DNA from: Lentisphaerota bacterium
GTDB lineage: Bacteria > Verrucomicrobiota > Lentisphaeria > Victivallales > UBA1829
Reading direction: 5' to 3'
Assembly: GCA_015061915.1 (NCBI GenBank)
Contig: SUVR01000009.1
Location: 1 to 64,000, forward strand
Length of the DNA: 64,000 nucleotides
The notes below the pieces were generated by a model. The model worked only from the letters and a program-made list of their open reading frames with translations. It was not told the DNA's origin and made no database searches. Below are positions 63,994 to 64,000 of the stretch, in pieces. The number at the start of each line of letters is the position of its first letter. Position 1 is the stretch's first letter. A program made the translations under genes and the position numbers.

Positions 63994-64000
63994 AACGGCA

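Overview
The window looks like chromosome from an anaerobic, gut-type member of the PVC superphylum, most likely Lentisphaerota (Victivallales-like). This is an inference. It rests on the mix of DegT aminotransferase, Gfo/Idh oxidoreductase, neutral-ceramidase-like proteins, TIM-barrel amidohydrolases and parallel beta-helix proteins, on Lys/Ala/Pro-rich enzyme tails, and on the lack of typical Firmicutes or Proteobacteria operon layouts. Base composition is moderately GC-rich with frequent CCGG-type codons. The right end (about 61.07-64.0 kb) is different: it carries a Firmicutes-type mobile-element module next to a tRNA-His gene.

Layout: 0.1-5.2 kb holds argF, a ComEC-like protein, a GT4 glycosyltransferase and a TSUP permease. 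5.3-9.2 kb is a pyrimidine operon (pyrR-pyrB-pyrC) ending in a BamE-like lipoprotein. 9.2-13.2 kb has an HExxH membrane protein, tRNA-Val(GAC) and a three-gene exported-protein cluster. 13.3-16.4 kb has purT, a PHP phosphatase and ZupT. 16.6-23.4 kb is a catabolic/sugar-modification block: DegT, Gfo/Idh and a ceramidase-like protein on +, then two tandem amidohydrolases and an esterase on -. 23.4-27.2 kb is a four-gene operon of mostly exported proteins. 27.4-31.0 kb has a KAE-repeat protein, galE, a DnaQ-like exonuclease, rsmE and a candidate small RNA. 31.0-35.1 kb has a beta-helix protein and a second ceramidase-like protein. 35.2-39.9 kb is a - strand run alaS (short form), STAS protein, fumC, dapB. 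40.2-42.5 kb is a large glycoside-hydrolase-like protein. 42.7-46.2 kb is the conserved rpmH-rnpA-yidD-yidC-jag cluster. 46.5-60.7 kb is a - strand block dominated by DNA metabolism (dnaE, addB, addA, holA) with an M42 peptidase and a HAD hydrolase. 60.9 kb is tRNA-His, followed by a DnaC-like ATPase, TnpW and a large serine recombinase.

The genes are tightly packed, and many neighbours share ATGA or GTGA stop/start overlaps. Several promoters share a TTGAA-type -35, a 16-17 bp spacer and a TATTTT -10.

The most unusual signals are: two intergenic cloverleaf-like palindromes of about 145 bp, each with a 25-27 bp closing stem around three hairpins; histone-H1-like Lys/Ala/Pro tails on two unrelated enzymes; a 55-bp tandem repeat array; a standalone structured transcript candidate near 30.9 kb; and a KH/R3H protein carrying a Cys-rich segment and an RGG-like insert.
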